Shown here: positions 47,893 to 56,716 of the stretch, piece after piece
Layout: each line of letters opens with the position of its first letter
Position numbering within the stretch: the first letter of the stretch is position 1
Assembly: GCA_037045435.1 (NCBI GenBank)
Contig: JBAOID010000031.1
Location: 310,001 to 374,000 of the forward strand
Reading direction: 5' to 3'
Source of the DNA: CBDUEF01 sp018063485
GTDB lineage: Bacteria; Pseudomonadota; Alphaproteobacteria; Rhodobacterales; Rhodobacteraceae
Length of the DNA stretch: 64,000 nucleotides
The notes under the pieces: model-generated
What the model was told of the DNA's origin: nothing
The model's database searches: none
Seen by the model: the letters and a program-made list of their open reading frames with translations, nothing else
Translations under genes and position numbers: made by a program

Positions 47893-49418
47893 AAGTCCGC
47901 GCACAAATCGGCATGGTGCTGAACCTCGATAAATGCATCGGCTGCCACACCTGCTCGGTCACCTGCAAGAACGTCTGGACCAGCCGCGAAGGCGTTGAAT
48001 ACGCTTGGTTCAACAACGTCGAAACCAAGCCCGGCATCGGCTATCCCAAGGACTGGGAGAACCAGAAGCGCTGGAACGGTGGCTGGGAGCGCATCGAAAT
48101 CCGGCAAGTTTGCAGCCCAAGCAGGGCGGCAAATGGCGGATTCTGGCGAATATTTTCGCCAACCCCGACCTGCCGGAGATCGACGATTATTACGAGCCCT
48201 TCGACTTTCGACTATGACCATCTGAAATCCGCGCCCGAGATGAAGGCCTTTCCCACCGCGCGCCCTCGTTCCAAGATCACGGGCGCAGCGGATGGAGAAG
48301 ATCGAATGGGGTCCGAACTGGGAGGAAATTCTGGGCGGCGAATTTGCCAAGCGGTCGCAAGGATTACAACTTCGAAGGCATTCAGAAAGCACATGTATGG
48401 TGAATATGAAAATACCTTCATGATGTATCTGCCGCGCCTGTGCGAGCATTGCCTCAACCCGGCCTGCGTTGCCTCCTGCCCATCGGGCGCGATCTACAAG
48501 CGCGAAGATGATGGCGTTGTGCTGATTGATCAGGAAAAATGCCGTGGCTGGCGGATGTGCGTGTCCGGCTGCCCTTACAAGAAAATCTACTACAACTGGT
48601 ACACCGGCAAATCGGAGAAATGCACCTTGTGCTATCCGCGGCTTGAAATCGGGCCAGCCGACGGTTTGTTCGGAAACCTGTGTCGGGCGCATCCGTTATC
48701 TGGGGGTCATGCTCTATGACGCCGACAAGATCGCCGAAGCGGCCTCGGTCGAGAATGAAAAAGACCTTTATGACGCACAGCTGGGCGTGTTCCTTGATCC
48801 GAACGATCCGGCGGTGATTGCAGCGGCACGCGCCGAAGGCATCCCCGAGGACTGGATCGAAGGGCGCACAAAGATCACCGATCTGGAAAATGGCGATGGA
48901 GTGGAAGATCGCCTTCCCGCTGCATCCCGAATACCGCACCCTGCCGATGGTGTGGTATATTCCGCCACTGTCGCCAATCCAGAACGCCGCCGAAGCGGGC
49001 AAGATCGCCGCTGTGGACGATATGCCGGATGTGAAATCCTTGCGGATTCCGGTGCGCTATCTGGCCAATATGTTGACCGCTGGCGACGAGGCACCGGTGG
49101 TTGCGGCGCTGGAGCGGATGCTGGCGATGCGGTCCTACATGCGGTCAAAAACCGTGGACGGCGTGATCAATCTGGGAGTGGCCAAACGTGTCGGCCTGAC
49201 CCCGGCGCAGATCGACGAGATGTATCAACTGATGGCAATTGCCAATTATGAAGATCGTTTCGTCATCCCAACCACCCACCGCGAATTGGTGGAGCAGGCC
49301 TATGATCTGAAAACCGGCTGCGGCTTTACCGATGGCAACGGTTGCTCTTCGGGCGAGTTCGGGTTCACTTTTTGGCGGCGGCAAGAAATTCCGTTCGCCA
49401 ACGGAGTTTCTGAAATGA
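47889..49418 (+). pseudogene. narH: Respiratory nitrate reductase beta subunit (Fe-S), frameshifted as assembled
   Basis: NarH carries one [3Fe-4S] and three [4Fe-4S] clusters between NarG and NarI. About 507 residues when joined. CIGCHTCSVTCKNVWT is at the N-terminus, then CEHCLNPACVASCPSGA, and CRGWRMCVSGCPYKKIYYNW, where Trp replaces a Cys as known for the 3Fe cluster, then KCTLCYPRLE. Several insertions occur between 48100 and 49370; the last is an extra T near 49370. Correcting it yields FGGGKKFRSPTEFLK before the stop at 49418, which overlaps narJ. Confidence 0.92.
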
Positions 49419-50098
49419 AAACCTTCAAAATCCTGTCGCTTCTGCTCAGCTATCCCGAAGCCGACCTGCAAGAAGCCATCCCCGAGCTGCGCGACGTTTT
49501 GCGCCGCGAGGGGCTGGTTTCCCCCGAAACCCTGGCCGGCCTTCTGGCCGATCTGGAAAGCGGCGATCTTTTCGAGTTGCAAGAGCGCTATGTGTTGCTC
49601 TTTGACCGCTCACGCACGCTGTCGCTGAACCTGTTCGAGCATATCCACGGCGAAAGCCGTGATCGGGGCGGCGCCATGGTGGACCTGCTGGAAAGCTATC
49701 GCGCGGGCGGTTTTGACCTGTCGGCATCGGAATTGCCGGATCATCTGCCAGTGTTGCTGGAATATCTGTCCACCAGACCCTTGGCCGAAGCCCGCGAAAT
49801 GCTGGCAGATGCCGGACATATCCTTGTGGCGCTGGCAGAACGGCTGGCGCGGCGCGGCGCGGTTTATGCGCCGGTGCTGGCAACGCTCGCCAAATTGGCC
49901 GAGGCCCCGGCCGACAGCGCCGAAGCCGTGGTGCTGCTGGCCGAACAAGACGACAACCCCGAAGATCTGGCAGCACTTGATGCGGTCTGGGAAGAGGCGC
50001 AGGTAACTTTCGCCCCCGATCCCAATGCCGGTTGCCCGGTCAGCCGTGACATTCTGGCTAAAATGGATGTCCCCCCACGCCCCGCTGCGGCCCGGTAA
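49415..50098 (+). CDS. narJ: Nitrate reductase molybdenum cofactor assembly chaperone
   Basis: A 227-residue helical chaperone of the TorD/NarJ family needed for Mo-cofactor insertion into NarGH. KILSLLLSYPEADLQEAIPE opens the protein and YVLLFDRSRTLSLNLFEHIH is the conserved core. The ATG overlaps the narH stop. This is the first intact nar structural gene; the disrupted region ends just upstream. Confidence 0.93.
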   Translation: MKTFKILSLLLSYPEADLQEAIPELRDVLRREGLVSPETLAGLLADLESGDLFELQERYVLLFDRSRTLSLNLFEHIHGESRDRGGAMVDLLESYRAGGFDLSASELPDHLPVLLEYLSTRPLAEAREMLADAGHILVALAERLARRGAVYAPVLATLAKLAEAPADSAEAVVLLAEQDDNPEDLAALDAVWEEAQVTFAPDPNAGCPVSRDILAKMDVPPRPAAAR

Positions 50099-50108
50099 GG
50101 AGAGCGAA

Positions 50109-50810
50109 ATGGACTTTTTTCTATTCGGGGTTTACCCCTATATCGCCATCACTGTGATGATCTGGGTTTCGATCGTGCGCTATGATCGCGATCCCTTCAC
50201 CTGGAAATCGAAATCGAGCCAGATCCTGCGCAAACGTCAGTTTGTGTTGGGATCGGTGTTGTTCCACCTTGGCGTTTTGACCATTCTTGGCGGGCATCTT
50301 GTCGGGCTTCTGACTCCGATCTGGATTTTTGACGCTCTGGGCGTCACCCATGAAGCCAAACAGATCCTCGCCATGGCCGCAGGCGGCATCGCCGGCGTGG
50401 CCGCTCTTTTTGGGGGGGCCATCCTGACCCATCGGCGGCTGTTCGATCCGCGCATTCGGGCCAATTCGACGGTGGCAGATACCGGTATCCTGATCCTGCT
50501 GATGGCACAGCTTTTGCTGGGGGTCGGCTCGATTTATGTGTCACTTCAAAACCTTGACGGGCATGAGATGGTCAAGCTGATGACCTGGGCGCAAAGCATC
50601 GTCTATTTCAAAGCGGGTGCTGCCGAGCAACTGGCCGATGTGCATTGGATCTTCAAAACCCATATCACCCTTGGCCTGACGATCTTCTTGCTGTTCCCCT
50701 TCACCCGGCTGGTTCACATCATTTCGGCCCCGGTGCGCTATCTGTGGCGGCCCGGCTATCAGATCGTTCGCACCCGCAAGCGTTCCAACCCGCCGGAGGG
50801 ATCGCGATGA
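50109..50810 (+). CDS. narI: Respiratory nitrate reductase gamma subunit (cytochrome b)
   Basis: A 233-residue membrane protein with five spans that oxidises quinol and passes electrons to NarGH. Haem-ligand histidines lie in FHLGVLTILGGHLVGLL and near the C-terminus in HWIFKTHITLGLTIFLLFPF and LVHIISAPVRYLWRPGYQ. AAGGAG is 6 bases before the ATG. Its stop overlaps the ppiC start (ATGA), coupling it to the downstream genes. Confidence 0.95.
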   Translation: MDFFLFGVYPYIAITVMIWVSIVRYDRDPFTWKSKSSQILRKRQFVLGSVLFHLGVLTILGGHLVGLLTPIWIFDALGVTHEAKQILAMAAGGIAGVAALFGGAILTHRRLFDPRIRANSTVADTGILILLMAQLLLGVGSIYVSLQNLDGHEMVKLMTWAQSIVYFKAGAAEQLADVHWIFKTHITLGLTIFLLFPFTRLVHIISAPVRYLWRPGYQIVRTRKRSNPPEGSR

Positions 50811-51595
50811 AACCCTTGCTGCCCCCGATTGTCGTGAATGGTGAGGTGATTTCAGCCGAAGTCATCGCCGCCGAGGCGCAAAACCACCCCGCCCCCAAGG
50901 GCAAGCCGGGTCTGGCCTGGCAAGCGGCGGCGCGTGCCTTGGCCATTCGCGCGCTGATGTTGCAAGAGGCGCGCAGCAGGGGCCTGACGCCCGCCCCGAT
51001 CGAGGTTGGTGCGGGCCGTTGGGAAACCGATGACGAAGCCCTGATCCGGCAATTGTTGGAAGGGGCCGTTCAGCCCGAGCCGATTGATGAGGCGCAGATG
51101 CTGGCCTTTTGGCAGGCCAACCCCGAACGCTTCCGCGCACCCGCCCTTTATGAGGCCGCCCATATCCTGATGCCGGTTGCTGAAGGCAGCGATCCGCATG
51201 AGGTGCATGTTCTGGCCGAGCAGGTGCTGGAAAAGGCCCGCGCCAATCCGGCGTCCTTTGCCGATCTGGCGCGCTCGCACAGCGCCTGTTCGTCGCGTGA
51301 TGCGGGTGGGATTTTGGGCCAGATCAGCGCGGGCGATACCGCTCCCGAGTTCGAAGCGGCGCTTGCCAATATGGAACCGCGTAGCCTGTGCGCAGCACCC
51401 GTGCGCACCGCCTACGGGTTTCACATCATCCGGCTGGATGCCCGTGCCGAAGGCGAGATCCTCCCCTTTGACGCCGTGCGCCCTCGTCTGGTGCAGGCCG
51501 CCGAGAAAGCCGCTTGGGCGCGGGCCTCGCGCCGCTACGTTGAGGGCCTGATCGCGGATGCCGAGGTGTCGGGGGTCACCTTGCAGGCGGCATGA
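50807..51595 (+). CDS. Parvulin-type peptidyl-prolyl isomerase at the end of the nar operon
   Basis: A 262-residue protein. The C-terminal half is a PpiC rotamase domain: EAAHILMPVAEGSDPHEVHV, FADLARSHSACSSRDAGGIL, FEAALANMEPRSLC and TAYGFHIIRLDARAEG. The N-terminal half is helical, as in NifM/SurA-type proteins. No signal peptide is visible, so it probably acts in the cytoplasm on a nar product. CGGAGGG precedes the ATG, which overlaps narI. Confidence 0.88.
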   Translation: MKPLLPPIVVNGEVISAEVIAAEAQNHPAPKGKPGLAWQAAARALAIRALMLQEARSRGLTPAPIEVGAGRWETDDEALIRQLLEGAVQPEPIDEAQMLAFWQANPERFRAPALYEAAHILMPVAEGSDPHEVHVLAEQVLEKARANPASFADLARSHSACSSRDAGGILGQISAGDTAPEFEAALANMEPRSLCAAPVRTAYGFHIIRLDARAEGEILPFDAVRPRLVQAAEKAAWARASRRYVEGLIADAEVSGVTLQAA

Positions 51596-52095
51596 CGATG
51601 GTGGACGGTGTTGCGATGCTTGAGGCGGCACATGCGGTGCAGGCGCAGGTTTGTGCGGCGCTGGATGCGTTGGCCGCGAGCAATACGCCGGATCAGCAGA
51701 TAGCGGCTTGGGTGCGCGAGCATGTCACCCGCACCCTGCCGCGGCATTTTGAGGATGAAGAGCGCGGCCTGTTTCCGCTGCTTCTGGCGCGCGCCCAACC
51801 GCATGACCGGCTGCCCGAAATCTTTGCGCAGATTGAATCGGAACATGCCGAAAGCCATCTGGGGCTGGAATCGCTGTCCGAAATTCTGTCACGGCTGGCA
51901 GCGGGCGACATGGCCGGCCCAAGATGCCGCGCCCTGTTAAGCGCCCATGCCGCCCATGAACGGGCGCATCTGGCCGTTGAGAATGCGACAATCATGCCGC
52001 TTGCAGCCAGGCACCTGACGGGGGAAGATCGTCTCGTCCTGGGGCGGGCAATTGAAAGCCGGGACTGGGCCTTGGTTGAAAGAAGGACGCGATGA
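51592..52095 (+). CDS. Hemerythrin (HHE) domain protein
   Basis: A 167-residue four-helix protein. Di-iron ligand candidates are seen as LPRHFEDEERGLFP, SEHAESHLGLESL and SAHAAHERAHLAVENATIMP. Such proteins bind a di-iron centre and sense or carry O2 or NO, or repair iron centres damaged by NO. It is coupled to ppiC and to the DUF2478 gene by 4-base overlaps, so it is part of the nar transcript. Exact role unknown. Confidence 0.83.
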   Translation: MTMVDGVAMLEAAHAVQAQVCAALDALAASNTPDQQIAAWVREHVTRTLPRHFEDEERGLFPLLLARAQPHDRLPEIFAQIESEHAESHLGLESLSEILSRLAAGDMAGPRCRALLSAHAAHERAHLAVENATIMPLAARHLTGEDRLVLGRAIESRDWALVERRTR

Positions 52096-52601
52096 TGTTT
52101 TTAGGCTATGTATCAGTGGCGGGGCGGGGCGGCTGTGACGCGCTTTTGGCCGATGTCGTGGCCCGGCTTGAGGCGCAGGGCTGGCCGCTGGCAGGCACTG
52201 TGCAAACCAATATCGACAAAGTTGACAGCCACCATTGCGATATGGATTTGCGGGTTCTGCCCGATGGCCCCACCTTTCGCATCAGTCAGGATCTGGGGGC
52301 TGGCTCCAAAGGGTGCCGCCTGAACCCCGGCGCCCTGGAACAATCGGTGGCCGAAGTGGAACCCCGCATGGCAGGTGCTCGGCTGTTGGTGATCAACAAA
52401 TTTGGCAAGCATGAGATGGAGGGCCGCGGCTTTCGCCCCCTGATCGGCGAGGCCCTGGCGATGGGGGTGCCGGTTCTTCTGGGGGTGAACGGTCTGAACC
52501 TGCCGCTGTTCTTGGAATTTGCCGGCGACATGGCCGAGGCTTTGCCCGCCGATGCTGCCGCGATCTGCGCCCGTCTGGGGGCCTTGGCCGAGGCTGCATA
52601 A
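52092..52601 (+). CDS. DUF2478 family protein
   Basis: A 169-residue cytoplasmic protein. Recognisable family segments are GYVSVAGRGGCDALLADVVA at the start, LRVLPDGPTFRISQDLGAGS, and LLVINKFGKHEMEGRGFRPL, which resembles an NTPase core without a proper P-loop lysine. Members often occur beside molybdenum genes; a role in Mo handling would fit here but is inference. Last gene of the run of 4-base overlaps from narI on. Confidence 0.78.
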   Translation: MMFLGYVSVAGRGGCDALLADVVARLEAQGWPLAGTVQTNIDKVDSHHCDMDLRVLPDGPTFRISQDLGAGSKGCRLNPGALEQSVAEVEPRMAGARLLVINKFGKHEMEGRGFRPLIGEALAMGVPVLLGVNGLNLPLFLEFAGDMAEALPADAAAICARLGALAEAA

Positions 52602-52620
52602 GCGCAGCCCCGGCAAATAT

Positions 52621-53463
52621 TCAGTCGGCAATCACCTCTTGGCGCTGCTGGCCAAGGCCGGCAATTCCCAACTCCACTGCATCACCCGGCTTCAGATATT
52701 GCGGCGGCTTCATCCCCAACCCCACGCCGGGCGGGGTGCCGGTGGAAATCACGTCTCCGGGATGCAACGTCATGAATTGCGACAAATAGCTGACCAGATA
52801 CGCCACGCCATAAACCATGGTCTGCGTCGTGCCGTTCTGCATCTTCTTGCCGTTCACCGTCAGCCATAAAGGCAGGTTTTGCGGATCGCTCACCTCATCG
52901 CGCGTCACCAGCCATGGGCCGATCTGACCGAAGTTGTCGCAGCTTTTGCCCTTGGTCCACTGGCCTGAACGCTCGGTCTGAAAGGCGCGCTCTGAAACAT
53001 CATTGGTCACCGCATAGCCCGCAACATGGGCCAAAGCCTGCGCCTCGGTCACATATTTTGCCTTGGTGCCGATGATCACCGCCAGTTCCACCTCCCAATC
53101 GGTTTTCACCGAGCCGCGCGGAATGATGATGGGATCATTCGGCCCACAGATCGCAGAGGTCGCTTTCATGAAGATGATCGGCTCGGGTGGCACTGTGGCC
53201 CCGGTTTCAGCGGCATGGTCGGAATAATTCAACCCGATGCAGATGAACTTGCCGGTGCCTGTCACACAGGGGCCCAGCCGGGTTCCAGGGGCCACTACCG
53301 GCAATGAAGCGGCATCAATCGCCCGCAGTGCGGCAAGTCCCTGATCTGAAAGCACTGCGCCGCCAATATCGGCGACATGGCCCGTAAGATCGCGGATGCT
53401 GCCATCCGAATGAACCAGTCCGGGCTTTTCCGCACCTGCAACCCCGTGGCGCAAGAGTTTCAT
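52621..53463 (-). CDS. Fumarylacetoacetate hydrolase family protein
   Basis: A 280-residue enzyme of the FAH/HpaG group. The C-terminal catalytic domain shows CIGLNYSDHAAETG, DWEVELAVIIG with the metal-binding acidic residues, and GYAVTNDVSERAFQ. Members cleave C-C bonds of, or isomerise, 2-oxo acids in aromatic or sugar acid breakdown (fumarylpyruvate hydrolase, 2,4-diketo-3-deoxy-L-fuconate hydrolase and others). The start at 53463 fits the family N-terminus (MKLLRHG). No pathway partner is adjacent. Confidence 0.88.
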   Translation of the reverse strand: MKLLRHGVAGAEKPGLVHSDGSIRDLTGHVADIGGAVLSDQGLAALRAIDAASLPVVAPGTRLGPCVTGTGKFICIGLNYSDHAAETGATVPPEPIIFMKATSAICGPNDPIIIPRGSVKTDWEVELAVIIGTKAKYVTEAQALAHVAGYAVTNDVSERAFQTERSGQWTKGKSCDNFGQIGPWLVTRDEVSDPQNLPLWLTVNGKKMQNGTTQTMVYGVAYLVSYLSQFMTLHPGDVISTGTPPGVGLGMKPPQYLKPGDAVELGIAGLGQQRQEVIAD

Positions 53464-53563
53464 GCAAATATCCTTTCAAATCATGGCTCGACCGCCGTTA
53501 TGTCACAAAGCCGCTGAAAGGAAGGTCGCACGGCTTTTTGCAAGGTGCAAGGCCGGGGGCTGG

Positions 53564-56539
53564 TCAGGCCACCTGCTTCATCCGCAGCCTGCCAATACGG
53601 GGCGCTTTTTCTGTGGGGGCAAGATTGGCCCCACCAAGCCCCAGCAGCAGCCGCGCCTCGTAGGATTTCAACGTCAGCCGTGCGGCATCAAACTGCGGAA
53701 CCACCGCACCCTGTCCCAGTTGCGGGAATATCTTCAGCAATTCATCACGCTGATCGGCCTCAAGCCCGGACAAGCTGCGATCACCGGGCTGGAAACTCTC
53801 ACTCCAGGCACCATCGGCCAGAATCACCTCGTGTCGGTCGAACATCACATGCAGATAGGTCACCTCGCGCTGCGCCGCCTCGGTGATCCCCGGCAGACCC
53901 ACCAGATGCGCAGCCCTCACCAACACCTCATCGCTGCCAAACAGCAATTGCGCCCCAGAACCACAAAGCAGCATCCGGTGCTGACGCGACAACAACATAT
54001 CACGCTCGGGCAAACCATTGCCCAAAGCCCCCTTGGCGATCCTGACCGGCTGCAAAAGCGGATCGGCCAGCAACTCGCCAAGCCCCAAGCTGCGCCGGCC
54101 GATCCAGCGGATCGCCTGCGCGCCGTGATCACGCGTCAGCACAAGATCACCAAGGCGCAGGTTCTCAACGGCAACCGCCCCTCTGCGGGTTGCAATGCGG
54201 GTACCGGGCGTAAAGCAGGAGACAACGGTTTCGATATTTGAAAAAGCCAGTGTTCCGATGACATTTCCCAAGCCATCCAGAAACTGGACCGTTCCGTTCA
54301 GCGGGTTCAGTGGATCGCGCCAGATGCGAAAGGGGGCCTGACCAGTCAGATCAAGCAAATCATGGCCCGCGCCGCCGTCAATGATATCGCCCGCGCCACC
54401 GCCAAGCGTGTCATTGCCGTCACCTCCATAGAGGTGGTCGATACCATCGCCGCCATAAAGCGCGTCATTGCCGTCGCCAGCATAGAGCGTATCGTTGCCA
54501 GCACCGCCGAACAGCGTGTCATTGCCAACCCCACCATCCAGCAGATCATTGCCAGTTCCGCCGTCAAGACTGTCGCTGCCCACGCCGCCATAAAGCGTAT
54601 CGTTGCCTGCACCGCCGAACAATATGTCATTGCCGGTGCCACCATCCAACGAGTCATTGCCGGTGCCTCCGAGCAAGGTATCATTGCCAGAGCCGCCGAA
54701 AAGCTGATCATTATCAGCTCCGCCGTCGATGCTGTCGTCGCCATCGCCCCCATAAAGCGAATCGTTGCCCGCATCGCCCGCAATGCTGTCATTGCCCGTG
54801 CCGCCATAGCCCAGATCCTGACCGTCACCGCCGCTCAGCGTGTCATTTCCGGCCCCACCATCCATCGTATCATTGCCGGTGCCGCCATAAAGCAAGTCAT
54901 TGCCATCGCCGCCATCGGTCAGATCATCGCCGGAACCGCCCAAGATGGTGTCGTTATCCGCGCCACCATAGAGGTTATCATTCGCCCCCATCCCGTCGAT
55001 GTAATCGCTGCCTGCACCGCCATAAAAGATGTTGGTATAGACGTCGCCGGAAAGGCCCTGCTGATCAAAGCCGATCAGGGTATCGTTGAACGCAGAGCCG
55101 ATGATCCCGTCAACTCCGGTCAACTGATCGCCCTGCGCATCACCGTAAAGCGCCGTCCAGGTGTTCAGGTTGACCGATACCGCGCTTGCCGAGGCGCTGT
55201 AGTCGACAAAATCCATGCCTTCGCCGCCGTTGAGCGTATCGGCTCCGGCTCCACCGGCCAAAGTATCATCGCCTCTGCCGCCGTAGAGTGCATCATTTCC
55301 GGCGCCACCGTAGAGGTAGTTGTTGCCGTCATCACCGGTCAGCGTGTCATTGTAAGACGAGCCTTGCAGATTCTCGATGCCGGTCAGCGTATCACCGGCC
55401 GCATCGCCGCCCGAGCCAGTCCCATTGACGGTGACATTGACCCCGGAGCTTGAACCGCTGTAATCGGCCAGATCAATTCCGGTGCCGCCTTCCAGACGGT
55501 CGGCACCCGCGCCGCCCTTCAGCGTGTCATTGCCGGCGCCGCCATAAAGCAAGTCATTGCCCGCACCGCCATCAAGACTGTCGTTGCCGTCGCCGCCATA
55601 AAGCTGGTTGGCATTTGCATTACCGACCAGCGTGTCATTCAGGTTCGAACCGGTGATGTTGTTGAACCCGACCAGCGTATCGCCTGCCGCATCGCCACCC
55701 GAGGCCACCCCGCTTGCAAGGTTGACGCTGACACCGGCGCTTGAGGCCGAATAATCGACCAGATCACCGCTGCTGCCGCCACCATCGAGATAATCCGCAC
55801 CAGCGCCGCCCGAAATCGTATCGTTGCCCCCGCCGCCGTAGATGGTATTCGCACCGGAATTCCCGGTCAGCACATCATTATAGGCCGAGCCGATCAGACC
55901 CTCGATATTTGTAAAACTGTCTCCGGCAGCATCGCCACCTGCGGCAGTCCCATTGGCCAGATTGACCTGAACCGCTGCGCTCGAGGCGGCATAATCCAGC
56001 AAGTCATTGCCCGCGCCACCATCCAGCGTGTCTGCGTCAGCACCGCCATTCAGCGTGTCATCGCCGTCGCCGCCATAGAGAACGTCGCTGCCCGAGCCGC
56101 CGTAAAGCTGATCGTTGCCCGCACCGCCCGCAAGAGTGTTGCTGCCTGAGGTTCCGGTCAGCGTATCGGCGTAATCCGAACCGATCAGGTTCTCGATACT
56201 GTTGAACCTATCGCCCGCCGCATCTCCACCCGAGGCCGCCCCGGTTCCAAGATTGACTGAGACGCCGGCGCCCGAGGTGGAATAGTCTGCCGTATCGATG
56301 CCAGAACCACCGTCAAGGCTATCTCTGCCCGCCCCCCCTTGCAACGTATCATCGTCGTTGCCGCCATAAAGGGAATCGTTGCCTGCCCCGCCAAAAAGCT
56401 GGTCATCGCCGTCATAGCCGTAAATCTTGTCCGCGCTGCCGGTGCCGACCAGCGAGTCGTTGCCGTTGCCGCCTGTAACTGTTGCCACTTCTCTGCCTGC
56501 CTCGGCGCGGTCAGGGTCTTGTGCCCCAATCTGTTTCAC
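53564..56539 (-). CDS. RTX calcium-binding repeat protein with C-terminal Hint domain
   Basis: A 991-residue secreted-type protein. From residue 20 to about 780 it consists of glycine/aspartate nonapeptide repeats (GGxGNDxLxGG), which form calcium-bound beta-rolls. Within this lie five larger units of 90-110 residues, each with a DYS-type strand, VNL, ASGGDAAGD and NDTLTG segment. The last 200 residues are a Hint domain with a catalytic Cys (SCFTPGTRIATRRGA) and later LLSRQHRMLL. There is no N-terminal signal; RTX proteins leave through a type I system, which is not encoded nearby. The start is GTG at 56539. Confidence 0.9.
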   Translation of the reverse strand: MKQIGAQDPDRAEAGREVATVTGGNGNDSLVGTGSADKIYGYDGDDQLFGGAGNDSLYGGNDDDTLQGGAGRDSLDGGSGIDTADYSTSGAGVSVNLGTGAASGGDAAGDRFNSIENLIGSDYADTLTGTSGSNTLAGGAGNDQLYGGSGSDVLYGGDGDDTLNGGADADTLDGGAGNDLLDYAASSAAVQVNLANGTAAGGDAAGDSFTNIEGLIGSAYNDVLTGNSGANTIYGGGGNDTISGGAGADYLDGGGSSGDLVDYSASSAGVSVNLASGVASGGDAAGDTLVGFNNITGSNLNDTLVGNANANQLYGGDGNDSLDGGAGNDLLYGGAGNDTLKGGAGADRLEGGTGIDLADYSGSSSGVNVTVNGTGSGGDAAGDTLTGIENLQGSSYNDTLTGDDGNNYLYGGAGNDALYGGRGDDTLAGGAGADTLNGGEGMDFVDYSASASAVSVNLNTWTALYGDAQGDQLTGVDGIIGSAFNDTLIGFDQQGLSGDVYTNIFYGGAGSDYIDGMGANDNLYGGADNDTILGGSGDDLTDGGDGNDLLYGGTGNDTMDGGAGNDTLSGGDGQDLGYGGTGNDSIAGDAGNDSLYGGDGDDSIDGGADNDQLFGGSGNDTLLGGTGNDSLDGGTGNDILFGGAGNDTLYGGVGSDSLDGGTGNDLLDGGVGNDTLFGGAGNDTLYAGDGNDALYGGDGIDHLYGGDGNDTLGGGAGDIIDGGAGHDLLDLTGQAPFRIWRDPLNPLNGTVQFLDGLGNVIGTLAFSNIETVVSCFTPGTRIATRRGAVAVENLRLGDLVLTRDHGAQAIRWIGRRSLGLGELLADPLLQPVRIAKGALGNGLPERDMLLSRQHRMLLCGSGAQLLFGSDEVLVRAAHLVGLPGITEAAQREVTYLHVMFDRHEVILADGAWSESFQPGDRSLSGLEADQRDELLKIFPQLGQGAVVPQFDAARLTLKSYEARLLLGLGGANLAPTEKAPRIGRLRMKQVA

Positions 56540-56716
56540 GCCTGTTCCAAAGGAATTGAATCATAATTGTGGCAAGATTTGGGCGGAGCACCCCCAAATA
56601 TGGCGAAACCGGGGCGAAATCGCCCGTCAGGGCATTCACAGGCCAATTGTGGTCCACTCGCCACAGCGATGAGCGTTGGCGCACACATGGCGCGCCAACC
56701 AGCCCCTGCAAACCCG

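Noticed and set aside
34490..49418. Region read as a decayed, truly non-functional nar and tpa island
   Set aside because: Indels examined are all single insertions, similarity continues across all frames, stops from substitution are not needed, and flanking narJ and narI are intact.
54362..55453. 363-codon open frame on the plus strand inside the RTX gene
   Set aside because: It is antisense to the repeat codons of the RTX gene; its Ala/Ile/Val repeats mirror the GGxGND repeats. No ribosome site or family resemblance.
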